NCBI GenBank assembly: GCA_902489855.1
Contig: CABUBS010000137.1
Coordinates: 1-5,534 of the forward strand
DNA length: 5,534 bases
Reading direction: 5' to 3'
Source: an uncultured Collinsella sp.
GTDB taxonomy: Bacteria; Actinomycetota; Coriobacteriia; Coriobacteriales; Coriobacteriaceae
The translations under genes and the position numbers were made by a program. This document shows positions 1-5,534 of the stretch, one piece after another. The notes beneath the pieces are model-generated. The model saw nothing but the letters and a program-made list of their open reading frames with translations, ran no database searches and had not been told where the DNA came from. The number at the start of each line of letters is the position of its first letter. Positions within the stretch are counted from its first letter, which is position 1.

Positions 1-1052
1 AGCCCGCCACTTCGAGCGGCAGCCAGAATGGCTCGCTTTCGCAGTCTGCCGACGAGTCGGATGGTTCGGGCAGCGTCGGTTCGGGCGTGGTGCTCGATAC
101 CGAGGGCCACATCCTCACCAACAACCACGTGGTCGATGGTTACGACCAGTACGTGGTGACCATGGACGACGGCACCACCTATGAGGCCGAGTTCGTGGGA
201 AACGACGCCTCGAGCGACCTGGCCGTCATCAAGCTCAAGGACGCCGACGCCTCCAAGCTCACGCCGATTGAGATCGGTGATTCCTCCAAGCTCAACGTGG
301 GCGAGTGGGTCATGGCCATCGGTTCGCCGTTCGGCAACGAGCAGTCCGTCTCCACGGGCATCGTGTCGGCGCTGTATCGCTCCACGGCCATGAGCTCTAC
401 CAGCGGCAACACCATCTACGCCAACATGATCCAGACCGATGCCGCCATCAACCCGGGCAACTCCGGCGGCGCGCTCGTCAACGACAATGGCGAGCTTGTG
501 GGTATCAACTCGCTTATCGAGAGCTACTCGGGCTCCAGCTCGGGCGTGGGCTTTGCCATTCCGGTTAACTACGCCAAGAACATTGCCGACCAGATCATCG
601 ACGGCAAGACGCCGGTGCATCCGTACATGGGCGCTACGCTTTCGAGCGTCAATGCGCTCAACGCCCGCACCAACAAGCTGAGCACCGATAGCGGCGCGTA
701 CGTGGCAAGCGTCGTCGAGGACGGTCCCGCCGCCAAGGCCGGCATTCAGGAGGGCGACGTCATCACCAAGCTGGGCGACGATGAGATTTCGAGCGCCGAT
801 GGCCTGATCATCGCACTACGCAGCCACGAGGTGGGCGAGAAGGTCGAGATCACGCTCATGCGCGGCAAGGAAGAGAAGAAGGTCACGGTCGAGCTGGGTT
901 CCGACGAGGAGCTGCAGAACCAGCAGCAGAACGACAGCGCGACCGACACCGGCAACGGTGGTATTACCGATGAACAGCTGCGCCAGTACCTGGAGGAGCT
1001 GCTGGGCCAGCAGGGCCAGGGCCAGGGTCAAGGCTACGGCCAGGGTTTCTAA
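1..1052 (+). CDS. HtrA/DegP-family trypsin-like serine protease with one PDZ domain (5' end missing)
   Basis: Envelope quality-control protease that would cut misfolded or signal proteins outside the membrane. The reading frame is open from base 3, so the start, and the membrane anchor usual for Gram-positive HtrA, lie upstream. The visible 349 residues begin with a Ser/Gly/Asp-rich linker (about 1-28). The protease domain follows, with the complete triad: His in TNNHVV (codon 126-128), Asp in SSDLAVIKL (216-218) and Ser in NPGNSGGAL (462-464). A single PDZ domain lies at about residues 205-298, starting near HPYMG and including GPAAKAGIQEGDVI. The end is a hydrophilic tail with a predicted short helix (DEQLRQYLEELL) and a Gly/Gln repeat ending in Phe. 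The gene ends 27 bases before a strong terminator, so it is the last gene of its transcript. The GTG at 87 is internal (VGSGVVLD) and is not the start. The family is certain; the exact subtype (DegP, DegQ, HtrA) cannot be fixed without the N-terminus. Confidence 0.95.
   Translation, partial: PATSSGSQNGSLSQSADESDGSGSVGSGVVLDTEGHILTNNHVVDGYDQYVVTMDDGTTYEAEFVGNDASSDLAVIKLKDADASKLTPIEIGDSSKLNVGEWVMAIGSPFGNEQSVSTGIVSALYRSTAMSSTSGNTIYANMIQTDAAINPGNSGGALVNDNGELVGINSLIESYSGSSSGVGFAIPVNYAKNIADQIIDGKTPVHPYMGATLSSVNALNARTNKLSTDSGAYVASVVEDGPAAKAGIQEGDVITKLGDDEISSADGLIIALRSHEVGEKVEITLMRGKEEKKVTVELGSDEELQNQQQNDSATDTGNGGITDEQLRQYLEELLGQQGQGQGQGYGQGF
1005..1049 (+). repeat. Gly-Gln tandem repeat encoding the protease C-terminal tail
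   Basis: Six-base units of the form GGN-CAR repeat imperfectly and encode GQQGQGQGQGYGQGF at the very end of the protease. The array lies inside the gene, directly before the stop codon. Such a tract could vary in length by replication slippage. It probably forms a flexible, uncharged tail; its function is unknown. Confidence 0.8.
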
Positions 1053-1078
1053 CGAACCGTATCGCACATATCGAAGCC

Positions 1079-1120
1079 AGAGGGGCTGTCCCGCCAACGC
1101 AGGACAGCCCCTCTTTTCTT
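1079..1120 (+). terminator. Rho-independent terminator of the HtrA-like gene
   Basis: A perfect 13-bp stem pairs 1079-1091 (AGAGGGGCTGTCC) with 1102-1114 around a 10-base loop. The run TTTT-C-TT at 1114-1120 follows at once. It starts 27 bases after the protease stop codon and separates that gene from ligA. The reverse strand has no comparable T run after the stem, so it should act on plus-strand transcripts. Confidence 0.92.
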
Positions 1121-1122
1121 AT

Positions 1123-1153
1123 TGATCCGTTGGGGACGGAGGAAAACGGATCA
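1123..1153. repeat. 9-bp inverted repeat with nested alternative pairing, REP-like candidate
   Basis: TGATCCGTT at 1123-1131 is exactly complementary to AACGGATCA at 1145-1153 across a 13-base purine-rich spacer. Inside it, TCCGT (1126-1130) can instead pair with ACGGA at 1136-1140, because ACGGA occurs twice (1136-1140 and 1146-1150). The element therefore has two mutually exclusive hairpins. It lies just after the protease terminator and about 150 bases before ligA. There is no T run after it, so it is not a classical terminator. A dispersed intergenic repeat or a protein-binding site is possible; no second copy was noticed in this window. Confidence 0.55.
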
Positions 1154-1178
1154 TTTAGAAACGGCAAGGGCATGGTTT

Positions 1179-1190
1179 GATCGCGCGATC
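1179..1190. other. 12-bp perfect palindrome upstream of ligA
   Basis: GATCGCGCGATC reads the same on both strands and lies in the noncoding spacer, 110 bases before the ligA start codon. Its symmetry could suit a dimeric DNA-binding protein. In GC-rich DNA, palindromes of this size built from GATC and CGCG can arise by chance, and nothing else supports a role. Confidence 0.25.
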
Positions 1191-1236
1191 CGCCCCAGTC
1201 TGGCGGCTGCCGATTCGGTGCGGTTCGAAAGGGTTA

Positions 1237-1265
1237 TTCGACCCCATCGCGACCGGTGGTACTCT
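1237..1265 (+). promoter_or_regulatory. Weak candidate promoter for ligA
   Basis: TACTCT at 1260-1265 resembles a -10 box and is preceded by TGG, giving an extended -10 (TGnTACTCT). TTCGAC at 1237-1242 sits 17 bases upstream in the -35 position but matches the TTGACA consensus poorly. The site would give a leader of roughly 30 bases before the ligA start. A promoter is expected here because a terminator lies upstream; the exact boxes are a guess. Confidence 0.25.
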
Positions 1266-1286
1266 TGTATCCGTTTGAAATCGAGC

Positions 1287-1293
1287 GAAGGAG
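1287..1293 (+). promoter_or_regulatory. Ribosome binding site of ligA
   Basis: GAAGGAG lies 7 bases before the ATG at 1301. This near-ideal spacing fixes the ligA start. The longer in-frame alternative, GTG at 1256, has no comparable site and would run translation through this sequence. Confidence 0.88.
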
Positions 1294-1300
1294 TGCCGCT

Positions 1301-3466
1301 ATGGAGCAATCGAGCCTGTTTGGTGACGGTGTGGACATCGATACCGAAACGCCCGCGAGCGCGGATGCCGCCGCACCGACCGACGCCCGTGCCCAGGCGG
1401 CAGCGCGTGCAGCCGAGCTGCGCCACGAGCTCGATTACCACGCGTACCGCTACTACATGCTCGACGCGCCCGAGATCACGGACGCCGCCTTTGACAAAAT
1501 GCTCGTTGAGGGCGGATACGTGAGCGAGCAGTTTACGCCGGTAACGCACATGGCACGCATGTATTCCATGGACGATGCCATGGACCTGGACGAACTCGAC
1601 GCGTGGCTCCAGCGTACCGAGGATGCGCTCGGTGCCGGTAGTGTCACCTATACCTGCGAGCTCAAGATCGACGGCCTGGGCGTGGCCCTTACCTACCAAA
1701 ACGGCACCTTCGTACGCGCCGCCACGCGCGGCGACGGCACCACGGGCGAGGACGTGTCGCTCAACGTGCGTACCATCAAGGATGTGCCCATGCACCTGTC
1801 CGAGCCGGCGCTCGCTCATATGGGCGCCGACCGCGAGCGTACTATCGAAGTGCGCGGCGAGGTCTATATGCCTAAGGGCAGCTTTGTTCGTCTGAATGAA
1901 GAGGCCGATGCCGAGGGCCGCGACCCCTTCGCCAACCCGCGCAACGCCGCCGCCGGCAGCCTGCGCCAAAAGGACCCCAAGATCACGGCGCGCCGCGATC
2001 TGGCCACCTTTATCTACGCCATCGCCGATACTGATCCGCTGCACGTCCACAGCCAGCGCGAGTTTCTGGACTGGCTGCGTAGCGCCGGCTTTAGCGTCAA
2101 CCCCAACGTGGCACGCTGCGCCACGCCGGCCGAGGTCCACGAGTTCTGTGCCCAGGCGCTCGAGCACCGCGGTGACCTGGATTACGACATCGACGGTGTG
2201 GTCGTAAAGGTCGACAGCTTCCAGCAGCAGCTCGACCTGGGCTTTACCGCTCGCGCACCGCGCTGGGCTATTGCCTTTAAGTTCCCGCCCGAGGAAAAGC
2301 AGACCGTCCTGCGCGAGATTCGCATCCAGGTGGGCCGCACCGGTGTGCTCACGCCGGTCGCCGAGTTCGACCCGGTGACGGTTGCCGGCTCCACTATCGC
2401 GCGCGCCACGCTGCACAACATCGACGAGATCCGCCGCAAAAACGTGCGCGAGGGCGACACCATCATCGTGCACAAGGCGGGCGACGTGATTCCCGAGGTT
2501 GTGGGCCCGGTGCTCGACAAGCGCCCGGTCGATTCGGTCGACTGGCACATGCCCGAGGTCTGCCCCGTGTGCGGCAGCCCCGTGGTTCACGAGGATGGCG
2601 AGGTGGCCTACCGCTGCGTGTCCATCGACTGCCCCGCGCAGCTCAAAGAGCGCCTACTCCACTGGGTGAGCCGTGGCTGCATGGACGTCGACGGCCTGGG
2701 CGACGAGATCGTCGACAAGATGATCGCCGCCGGCCTGATTCACGACGTCGCGGACTTCTACCAGCTCACGGTCGACGACATCGCCGGCCTGGACACGGGC
2801 CGCGTGTACGCCAGCTCCAACAGCAAAAAGGGCGTCAAGAAGGGCGATCCCATTCCGGTGGGCCTCAAGACGGCCGAGAAAATCATCGCCGAGCTCAACA
2901 AGTCCAAGAGCCAGCCGCTCGGTCGCGTGCTGTTTGCCCTGGGCATCCGCCACGTGGGCAAGAGCGTGGGCGAGGTCATCGCCGAGCGATTCCTGTCGAT
3001 TGACAAGCTCATCTTGGCGAGCGAAGAGGACATCGCCGAGTGCGAGGGCATTGGTCCCAAGATTGCGGCGAGCGTCAAACAGTTCCTGGCCGTGCCCGAG
3101 AACCTTGCCGTGCTGGAGCGCCTGCGCCAGGCGGGCCTGTCGCTCGAGGTCGACTTGGGTGCCGCGCACGCGCAAGCCGCAGCCGACGCTGGCGTGGCAG
3201 GCGAGCTCGCCGACGCACAGCCACTCGCGGGTCTGACCTTCGTGCTCACGGGCGCGCTCGTCAACCGCACGCGCGACGAGGCGGGCGCGGCGCTCAAGGT
3301 GCTCGGCGCCAAGGTTTCGGGCAGTGTTTCAAAGAAGACGAGCTATCTGGTCGCCGGTCCCAAAGCGGGCTCCAAGCTCACCAAGGCCGTGCAGCTGGGT
3401 GTGCCCGTGCTGGACGAGGATGCGCTCGAGCAGATTCTCGCTACCGGTGAGGTGCCCCAGGCTTAA
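1301..3466 (+). CDS. ligA: NAD+-dependent DNA ligase LigA
   Basis: Seals nicks in duplex DNA during Okazaki-fragment joining and repair, using NAD+ to adenylate an active-site lysine. The 721-residue protein has the full LigA order. Domain Ia spans about 36-70 with NMN-binding positions Y51, Y52, D55, D61, F64 and D65. The nucleotidyltransferase core contains the adenylated K122 in ELKIDG, TRGDGTTGED, EVRGEVYMP, K303 in DGVVVKVD and K327 in AFKFP. The OB fold follows (QVGRTGVLTPVAEF, KAGDVIPEV). The zinc finger uses C421, C424, C439 and C444. Helix-hairpin-helix repeats run from about 457 to 620, and the BRCT domain covers 641-721. The ATG at 1301 is chosen by its ribosome binding site. Three oddities: residues 1-35 form an acidic, Ala-rich extension beginning with QSSLF; about 21 residues are missing after E70 compared with E. 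coli LigA (the TPDSPTQRV linker); and residues 499-522 form a basic insertion in the helix-hairpin-helix region. All catalytic motifs are intact. It appears to be a single-gene unit between two terminators. Confidence 0.98.
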   Translation: MEQSSLFGDGVDIDTETPASADAAAPTDARAQAAARAAELRHELDYHAYRYYMLDAPEITDAAFDKMLVEGGYVSEQFTPVTHMARMYSMDDAMDLDELDAWLQRTEDALGAGSVTYTCELKIDGLGVALTYQNGTFVRAATRGDGTTGEDVSLNVRTIKDVPMHLSEPALAHMGADRERTIEVRGEVYMPKGSFVRLNEEADAEGRDPFANPRNAAAGSLRQKDPKITARRDLATFIYAIADTDPLHVHSQREFLDWLRSAGFSVNPNVARCATPAEVHEFCAQALEHRGDLDYDIDGVVVKVDSFQQQLDLGFTARAPRWAIAFKFPPEEKQTVLREIRIQVGRTGVLTPVAEFDPVTVAGSTIARATLHNIDEIRRKNVREGDTIIVHKAGDVIPEVVGPVLDKRPVDSVDWHMPEVCPVCGSPVVHEDGEVAYRCVSIDCPAQLKERLLHWVSRGCMDVDGLGDEIVDKMIAAGLIHDVADFYQLTVDDIAGLDTGRVYASSNSKKGVKKGDPIPVGLKTAEKIIAELNKSKSQPLGRVLFALGIRHVGKSVGEVIAERFLSIDKLILASEEDIAECEGIGPKIAASVKQFLAVPENLAVLERLRQAGLSLEVDLGAAHAQAAADAGVAGELADAQPLAGLTFVLTGALVNRTRDEAGAALKVLGAKVSGSVSKKTSYLVAGPKAGSKLTKAVQLGVPVLDEDALEQILATGEVPQA
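1307..1321 (+). other. Candidate sliding-clamp-binding peptide QSSLF at the LigA N-terminus
   Basis: Residues 3-7 of LigA are Q-S-S-L-F. The bacterial beta-clamp (DnaN) consensus is QL(S/D)LF, so four of five positions fit; position 2 is Ser rather than Leu, and that position tolerates variation. A low-complexity acidic and Ala-rich stretch (about residues 9-35) follows and could act as a flexible tether to domain Ia. The match is seen directly; clamp binding is inferred. Confidence 0.5.
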
Positions 3467-3488
3467 GGCATTGATAGCCAGATAGAAG

Positions 3489-3530
3489 AACCGCCCGGAG
3501 AGCTTAACGCTTTCCGGGCGGTTTTTATTT
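3489..3530. terminator. Terminator shared by convergent ligA and the MerR-family gene
   Basis: The arms 3489-3503 and 3509-3523 form a 15-bp stem with a single G-U wobble (3500 with 3512) around a five-base loop. TTTTTATTT at 3522-3530 follows on the plus strand, 22 bases after the ligA stop. On the minus strand the stem is followed by TTCTTCTATC, a weaker T-rich run, so it may also end the opposing transcript. The T run overlaps the stop codon of the minus-strand gene (3525-3527). Confidence 0.92.
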
Positions 3531-4373
3531 GGATGCGGTAACAGGCACCGTGATCTGCGTCACGTAGGTCGCCGGATCGTCGCTGATGATGTCGTCAATG
3601 AGGGCGATCTCGCGCGAGGGACCGGTGGGTGTCAGGTCGTGCTCACGCATATAGCCGAGCAACTGCTCGTAACGTGAAGCCGCTTGCCCATGCGTGCCGC
3701 GGAAGCTTACGGTCAGGCAGCGTGCGGCGGGCCGAACTTCGAGGTCCCCCAGGTAGTCGTCCGTGTCATCCAACAGCAAAAAGACCTCGTCGTAGCCATC
3801 AAAGTCGCCGGCGGCAAGGCGCTCGGGTGCGATGCCCACGCCCAAGTTGCCCAGAAAAACAAACGTCTCGTGCTGGCCTTTCTGCAGCTGACGAATCTGC
3901 CACTCCAGCGCATAGGCATCGGTAGGGTTGACGCGTTCGCGCAATACGGCGCAACGAAGCTCGGGCGCATCGATTGCGCAAATAGCATCAAGCTCGGTGT
4001 TCAACGCATCGTGCAGCAGGGCAAGTCGGCTATCGATCTTGCACGACACGCGTTCGAGCTCGCGGCGCTTGCGCTCGATGAGCTCCTGCTGCTGGGCCAG
4101 TTGCCGCTGCATGAGGTCCACATCACGTGTGGTCACAAACTCACGGATTTGTGCCAACGGCAAGTCGAGAACACGCAGGTGACTGATGGTGTTGAGGGTG
4201 GAGAGCTGCCGTGATCCGTAGTAGCGGTACCCACTCACCGGATCGATGCGCGCCGGCTCCAGCAGCCCTATCTGCTCGTAATGGCGCAGCGTGCCCACAC
4301 TCAGGTTAAACAGGCGTGCCACCTCGCCAATGCGGAGCAGGCCGTCGGTATGTTCAGCGTGTGCGTCGGTCAC
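3525..4373 (-). CDS. MerR-family transcriptional regulator, BmrR-like, with GyrI-like effector domain
   Basis: Predicted DNA-binding sensor of 282 residues. Residues 12-80 form the MerR winged helix-turn-helix (RIGEVARLFNLSVGTLRHYEQIGLL, then GYRYY at 48-52 and the PLAQIREF turn). Residues 86-120 form the long dimerisation helix, rich in Gln, Glu, Arg and Leu. Residues from about 135 to 282 look like the GyrI/BmrR ligand-binding fold. There is no Cys pattern typical of the metal or redox MerR branches, so small-molecule sensing is more likely. The start is GTG at 4371-4373, supported by AAGGAG 7 bases upstream. The gene follows the MATE exporter on the same strand after 57 bases, which suggests that it controls that exporter. 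Near the C-terminus Q273 (in YVTQITVPV) stands where BmrR has its drug-binding glutamate. MerR membership is certain; ligand and target are not known. Confidence 0.93.
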   Translation of the reverse strand: MTDAHAEHTDGLLRIGEVARLFNLSVGTLRHYEQIGLLEPARIDPVSGYRYYGSRQLSTLNTISHLRVLDLPLAQIREFVTTRDVDLMQRQLAQQQELIERKRRELERVSCKIDSRLALLHDALNTELDAICAIDAPELRCAVLRERVNPTDAYALEWQIRQLQKGQHETFVFLGNLGVGIAPERLAAGDFDGYDEVFLLLDDTDDYLGDLEVRPAARCLTVSFRGTHGQAASRYEQLLGYMREHDLTPTGPSREIALIDDIISDDPATYVTQITVPVTASK

Positions 4374-4380
4374 AGGACCG

Positions 4381-4386
4381 CTCCTT
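4381..4386 (-). promoter_or_regulatory. Ribosome binding site of the MerR-family gene
   Basis: On the minus strand AAGGAG (preceded by GA) lies 7 bases before the GTG at 4373. It supports this GTG start, even though GTG is the weaker initiator. Confidence 0.85.
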
Positions 4387-4390
4387 TCGG

Positions 4391-4429
4391 AAAAAAGCAG
4401 GGGAGGGGCGCCAGGGATCGCGTCGCCCC
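4391..4429 (-). terminator. Possible weak terminator or attenuator between the MATE gene and the MerR gene
   Basis: Read on the minus strand, GGGGCG (4429-4424) can pair with CGCCCC (4410-4405) across a 13-base loop. A run of six T (4396-4391) follows, but only after eight bases. An alternative pairing of GCGGGG with CCCCTGC, with one bulged T, would place the hairpin next to the T run. Either form is imperfect. It could partly reduce transcription of the regulator relative to the exporter, or merely be chance in a GC-rich gap. Confidence 0.3.
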
Positions 4430-4430
4430 G

Positions 4431-5534
4431 CTACGCCACGAGCTTGTCAAAAGTGCCGCGGCGGTTGAGCACCGTAAACGCCACCACGCAAATGACTGCA
4501 GATAGAATTGACCCGCACGGCGAGGCGATACCCATGGGAAACAGCGTGTCGGAATAGGCGTTCGACAGCAGCCACGCGCCCGGCACGCGAATGAGTGCCA
4601 CGGCCAGCACGTTATGCGCAAAGCCGATGTAACTCTTGCCGTACGCGGCGAAAAAGCCGCTAAAGCAAATGTGAATGCCGGCGAAGATCGCATCGAAAAT
4701 ATAGCTGCGCATATAGCCGGTGCCGGCTGCGACCACTGCGGCGTCCTTGGCAAAAAAGCCGAGAAACGCCGGTGCCACCAGCCACATGAGCGCCGTGATC
4801 AGACAGCCGTACACCACCGAGATGGTCATGGCGTCTTTGAGCACCTGACGTGCGCGGTCGCCCTTGCCCGCGCCGGCGTTTTGCGCTGTGAGCGCGCTGA
4901 CGGTGGCGCCCATGGAACTCGGCACGATGAACAAAAAGCTGATCATCTTCTCGACCAAGCCCACGGCGGCGGCGTCGACCAGGCCGCGGTGGTTGGCAAT
5001 AACGGTGATGAACATAAACGCTATCTGAATGCAGCCGTCCTGCACGGCCACGGGTACGCCGATTTTAAGGATGCTGCCGAGCACCTCGGGCTGGGGGCGC
5101 AGGTCGCTGCGTTTGAGGTGGATATGCGTGCGGCGACTCTTGAGCCACACGAGTGCGAGGGCAACGCTTGCCGTCTGTGCGATCACCGTGCCGAGCGCCG
5201 CGCCCACGGGGCCGAGCCCCATATGGCCAATAAACAGAAAGTCGAGCGCGATGTTGATGATGCACGCCACGCCGATCACGTACATGGGTGAGCGCGAATC
5301 GCCCAGGCCGCGAAAGATGGCCGAAAGGATGTTGTACGCAGCGATGCACGGAATGCCGATAAAGCAGATGCGCAGGTAGGCGGCAGTGCCCTCGACGGCT
5401 TCGGCCGGCGTGCCGATGAGTGCCACGATCTGCGGGCACAGCGCGAGCAAGAACGCGGCCAGTACTACCGAGACACCCATAAAGAGCGTGATGGTGTTGC
5501 CGATGGCGGCCTCGGCGCGATCGAAGCGGCGCGA
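4431..5534 (-). CDS. MATE-family multidrug efflux transporter (N-terminus beyond the right edge)
   Basis: Inner-membrane antiporter predicted to export cationic drugs or metabolites using a Na+ or H+ gradient. The frame stays open to base 5534, so the gene starts outside the window; the ATG at 5478-5480 lies inside a helix-forming stretch and is not the start. The visible 367 residues carry about ten hydrophobic segments. The usual family size is roughly 450 residues with 12 helices, so about helices 1-2 are absent. Family marks include SRRFDRAEAAIG at the edge, FRGLGDSRSP (about 74-83), NIALDFLFIG in the next helix, GVPVAVQDG at the start of the second half and the AQNAGAGKGDRAR loop (about 217-229), which matches the conserved QNxGA region. 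A basic linker (KSRRTHIHLKR) joins the two halves. It ends with TAG at 4431-4433, 57 bases before the MerR-family gene on the same strand. Substrate cannot be told from sequence. Confidence 0.94.
   Translation of the reverse strand, partial: SRRFDRAEAAIGNTITLFMGVSVVLAAFLLALCPQIVALIGTPAEAVEGTAAYLRICFIGIPCIAAYNILSAIFRGLGDSRSPMYVIGVACIINIALDFLFIGHMGLGPVGAALGTVIAQTASVALALVWLKSRRTHIHLKRSDLRPQPEVLGSILKIGVPVAVQDGCIQIAFMFITVIANHRGLVDAAAVGLVEKMISFLFIVPSSMGATVSALTAQNAGAGKGDRARQVLKDAMTISVVYGCLITALMWLVAPAFLGFFAKDAAVVAAGTGYMRSYIFDAIFAGIHICFSGFFAAYGKSYIGFAHNVLAVALIRVPGAWLLSNAYSDTLFPMGIASPCGSILSAVICVVAFTVLNRRGTFDKLVA

Noticed and set aside
1222..1242. GGTTCGA...TTCGACC upstream of ligA as a possible LexA/SOS box
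   Set aside because: The half-sites do not form a proper dyad (the right arm is TCGACC rather than TCGAACC), and the spacing and core do not match the actinobacterial GAAC-N4-GTTC pattern.
1256..1300. GTG at 1256 as an upstream start for ligA, adding 15 residues
   Set aside because: The ATG at 1301 has GAAGGAG at ideal spacing. The extension would encode the ribosome binding site itself and overlap the candidate -10 box.
1122..1523. 133-residue plus-strand frame spanning the spacer and the ligA start
   Set aside because: It overlaps about 220 bases of ligA in another frame, covers the inverted repeat and has no clear ribosome binding site or known domain.
1151..2590. 479-residue open frame on the minus strand opposite ligA
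   Set aside because: It is fully antisense to a ligase with intact motifs. Long stop-free antisense frames are usual in GC-rich genes, and its product (His-, Val- and Ala-rich) resembles no known family.
3684..4214. 176-residue plus-strand frame opposite the MerR-type gene
   Set aside because: It is the antisense shadow of a clear MerR-family gene and shows no recognisable domain.
4614..5291. 225-residue plus-strand frame opposite the MATE gene
   Set aside because: It is antisense to a well-supported membrane transporter, and its composition (His-, Ala- and Arg-rich) is an artefact of reading hydrophobic codons backwards.

Overview
This is a high-GC bacterial window with dense coding and short intergenic gaps. 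It holds four protein genes, two of them cut by the window edges. The NAD+-dependent DNA ligase fixes the domain as Bacteria. Its C-terminal half (for example RVLFALGIRHVG) reads like actinobacterial LigA, and the GC-rich codon use with strong AAGGAG-type ribosome binding sites fits Actinomycetota, plausibly a gut Coriobacteriia such as Collinsella. That genus-level guess is inference only.

Layout from left to right: (1) bases 1-1052, plus strand, the 3' part of an HtrA/DegP-type serine protease with one PDZ domain and a Gly/Gln-repeat tail, closed by a strong hairpin terminator at 1079-1120. (2) bases 1121-1300, a noncoding spacer with a 9-bp inverted repeat that resembles a dispersed REP-like element, a 12-bp palindrome, a weak promoter candidate and the ligA ribosome binding site. 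(3) bases 1301-3466, plus strand, ligA, complete. (4) bases 3489-3530, a hairpin terminator shared by two convergent genes. (5) bases 3525-4373, minus strand, a MerR-family regulator with a BmrR/GyrI-like effector domain. (6) bases 4431-5534, minus strand, a MATE-family multidrug exporter whose N-terminus lies beyond the right edge.

The protease is envelope proteostasis and ligA is essential DNA replication and repair; both appear to be independent units. The MATE exporter and the MerR regulator lie in tandem 57 bases apart, transporter first, and look like a drug-sensing and export pair.

I see no mobile element, CRISPR array, RNA gene or evident new multi-gene system. The most notable points are within ligA: an apparent in-frame loss of about 21 residues covering the normally conserved TPDSPTQRV linker, an N-terminal QSSLF peptide that matches the sliding-clamp-binding consensus, and an extra basic loop of about 20 residues in the helix-hairpin-helix region.
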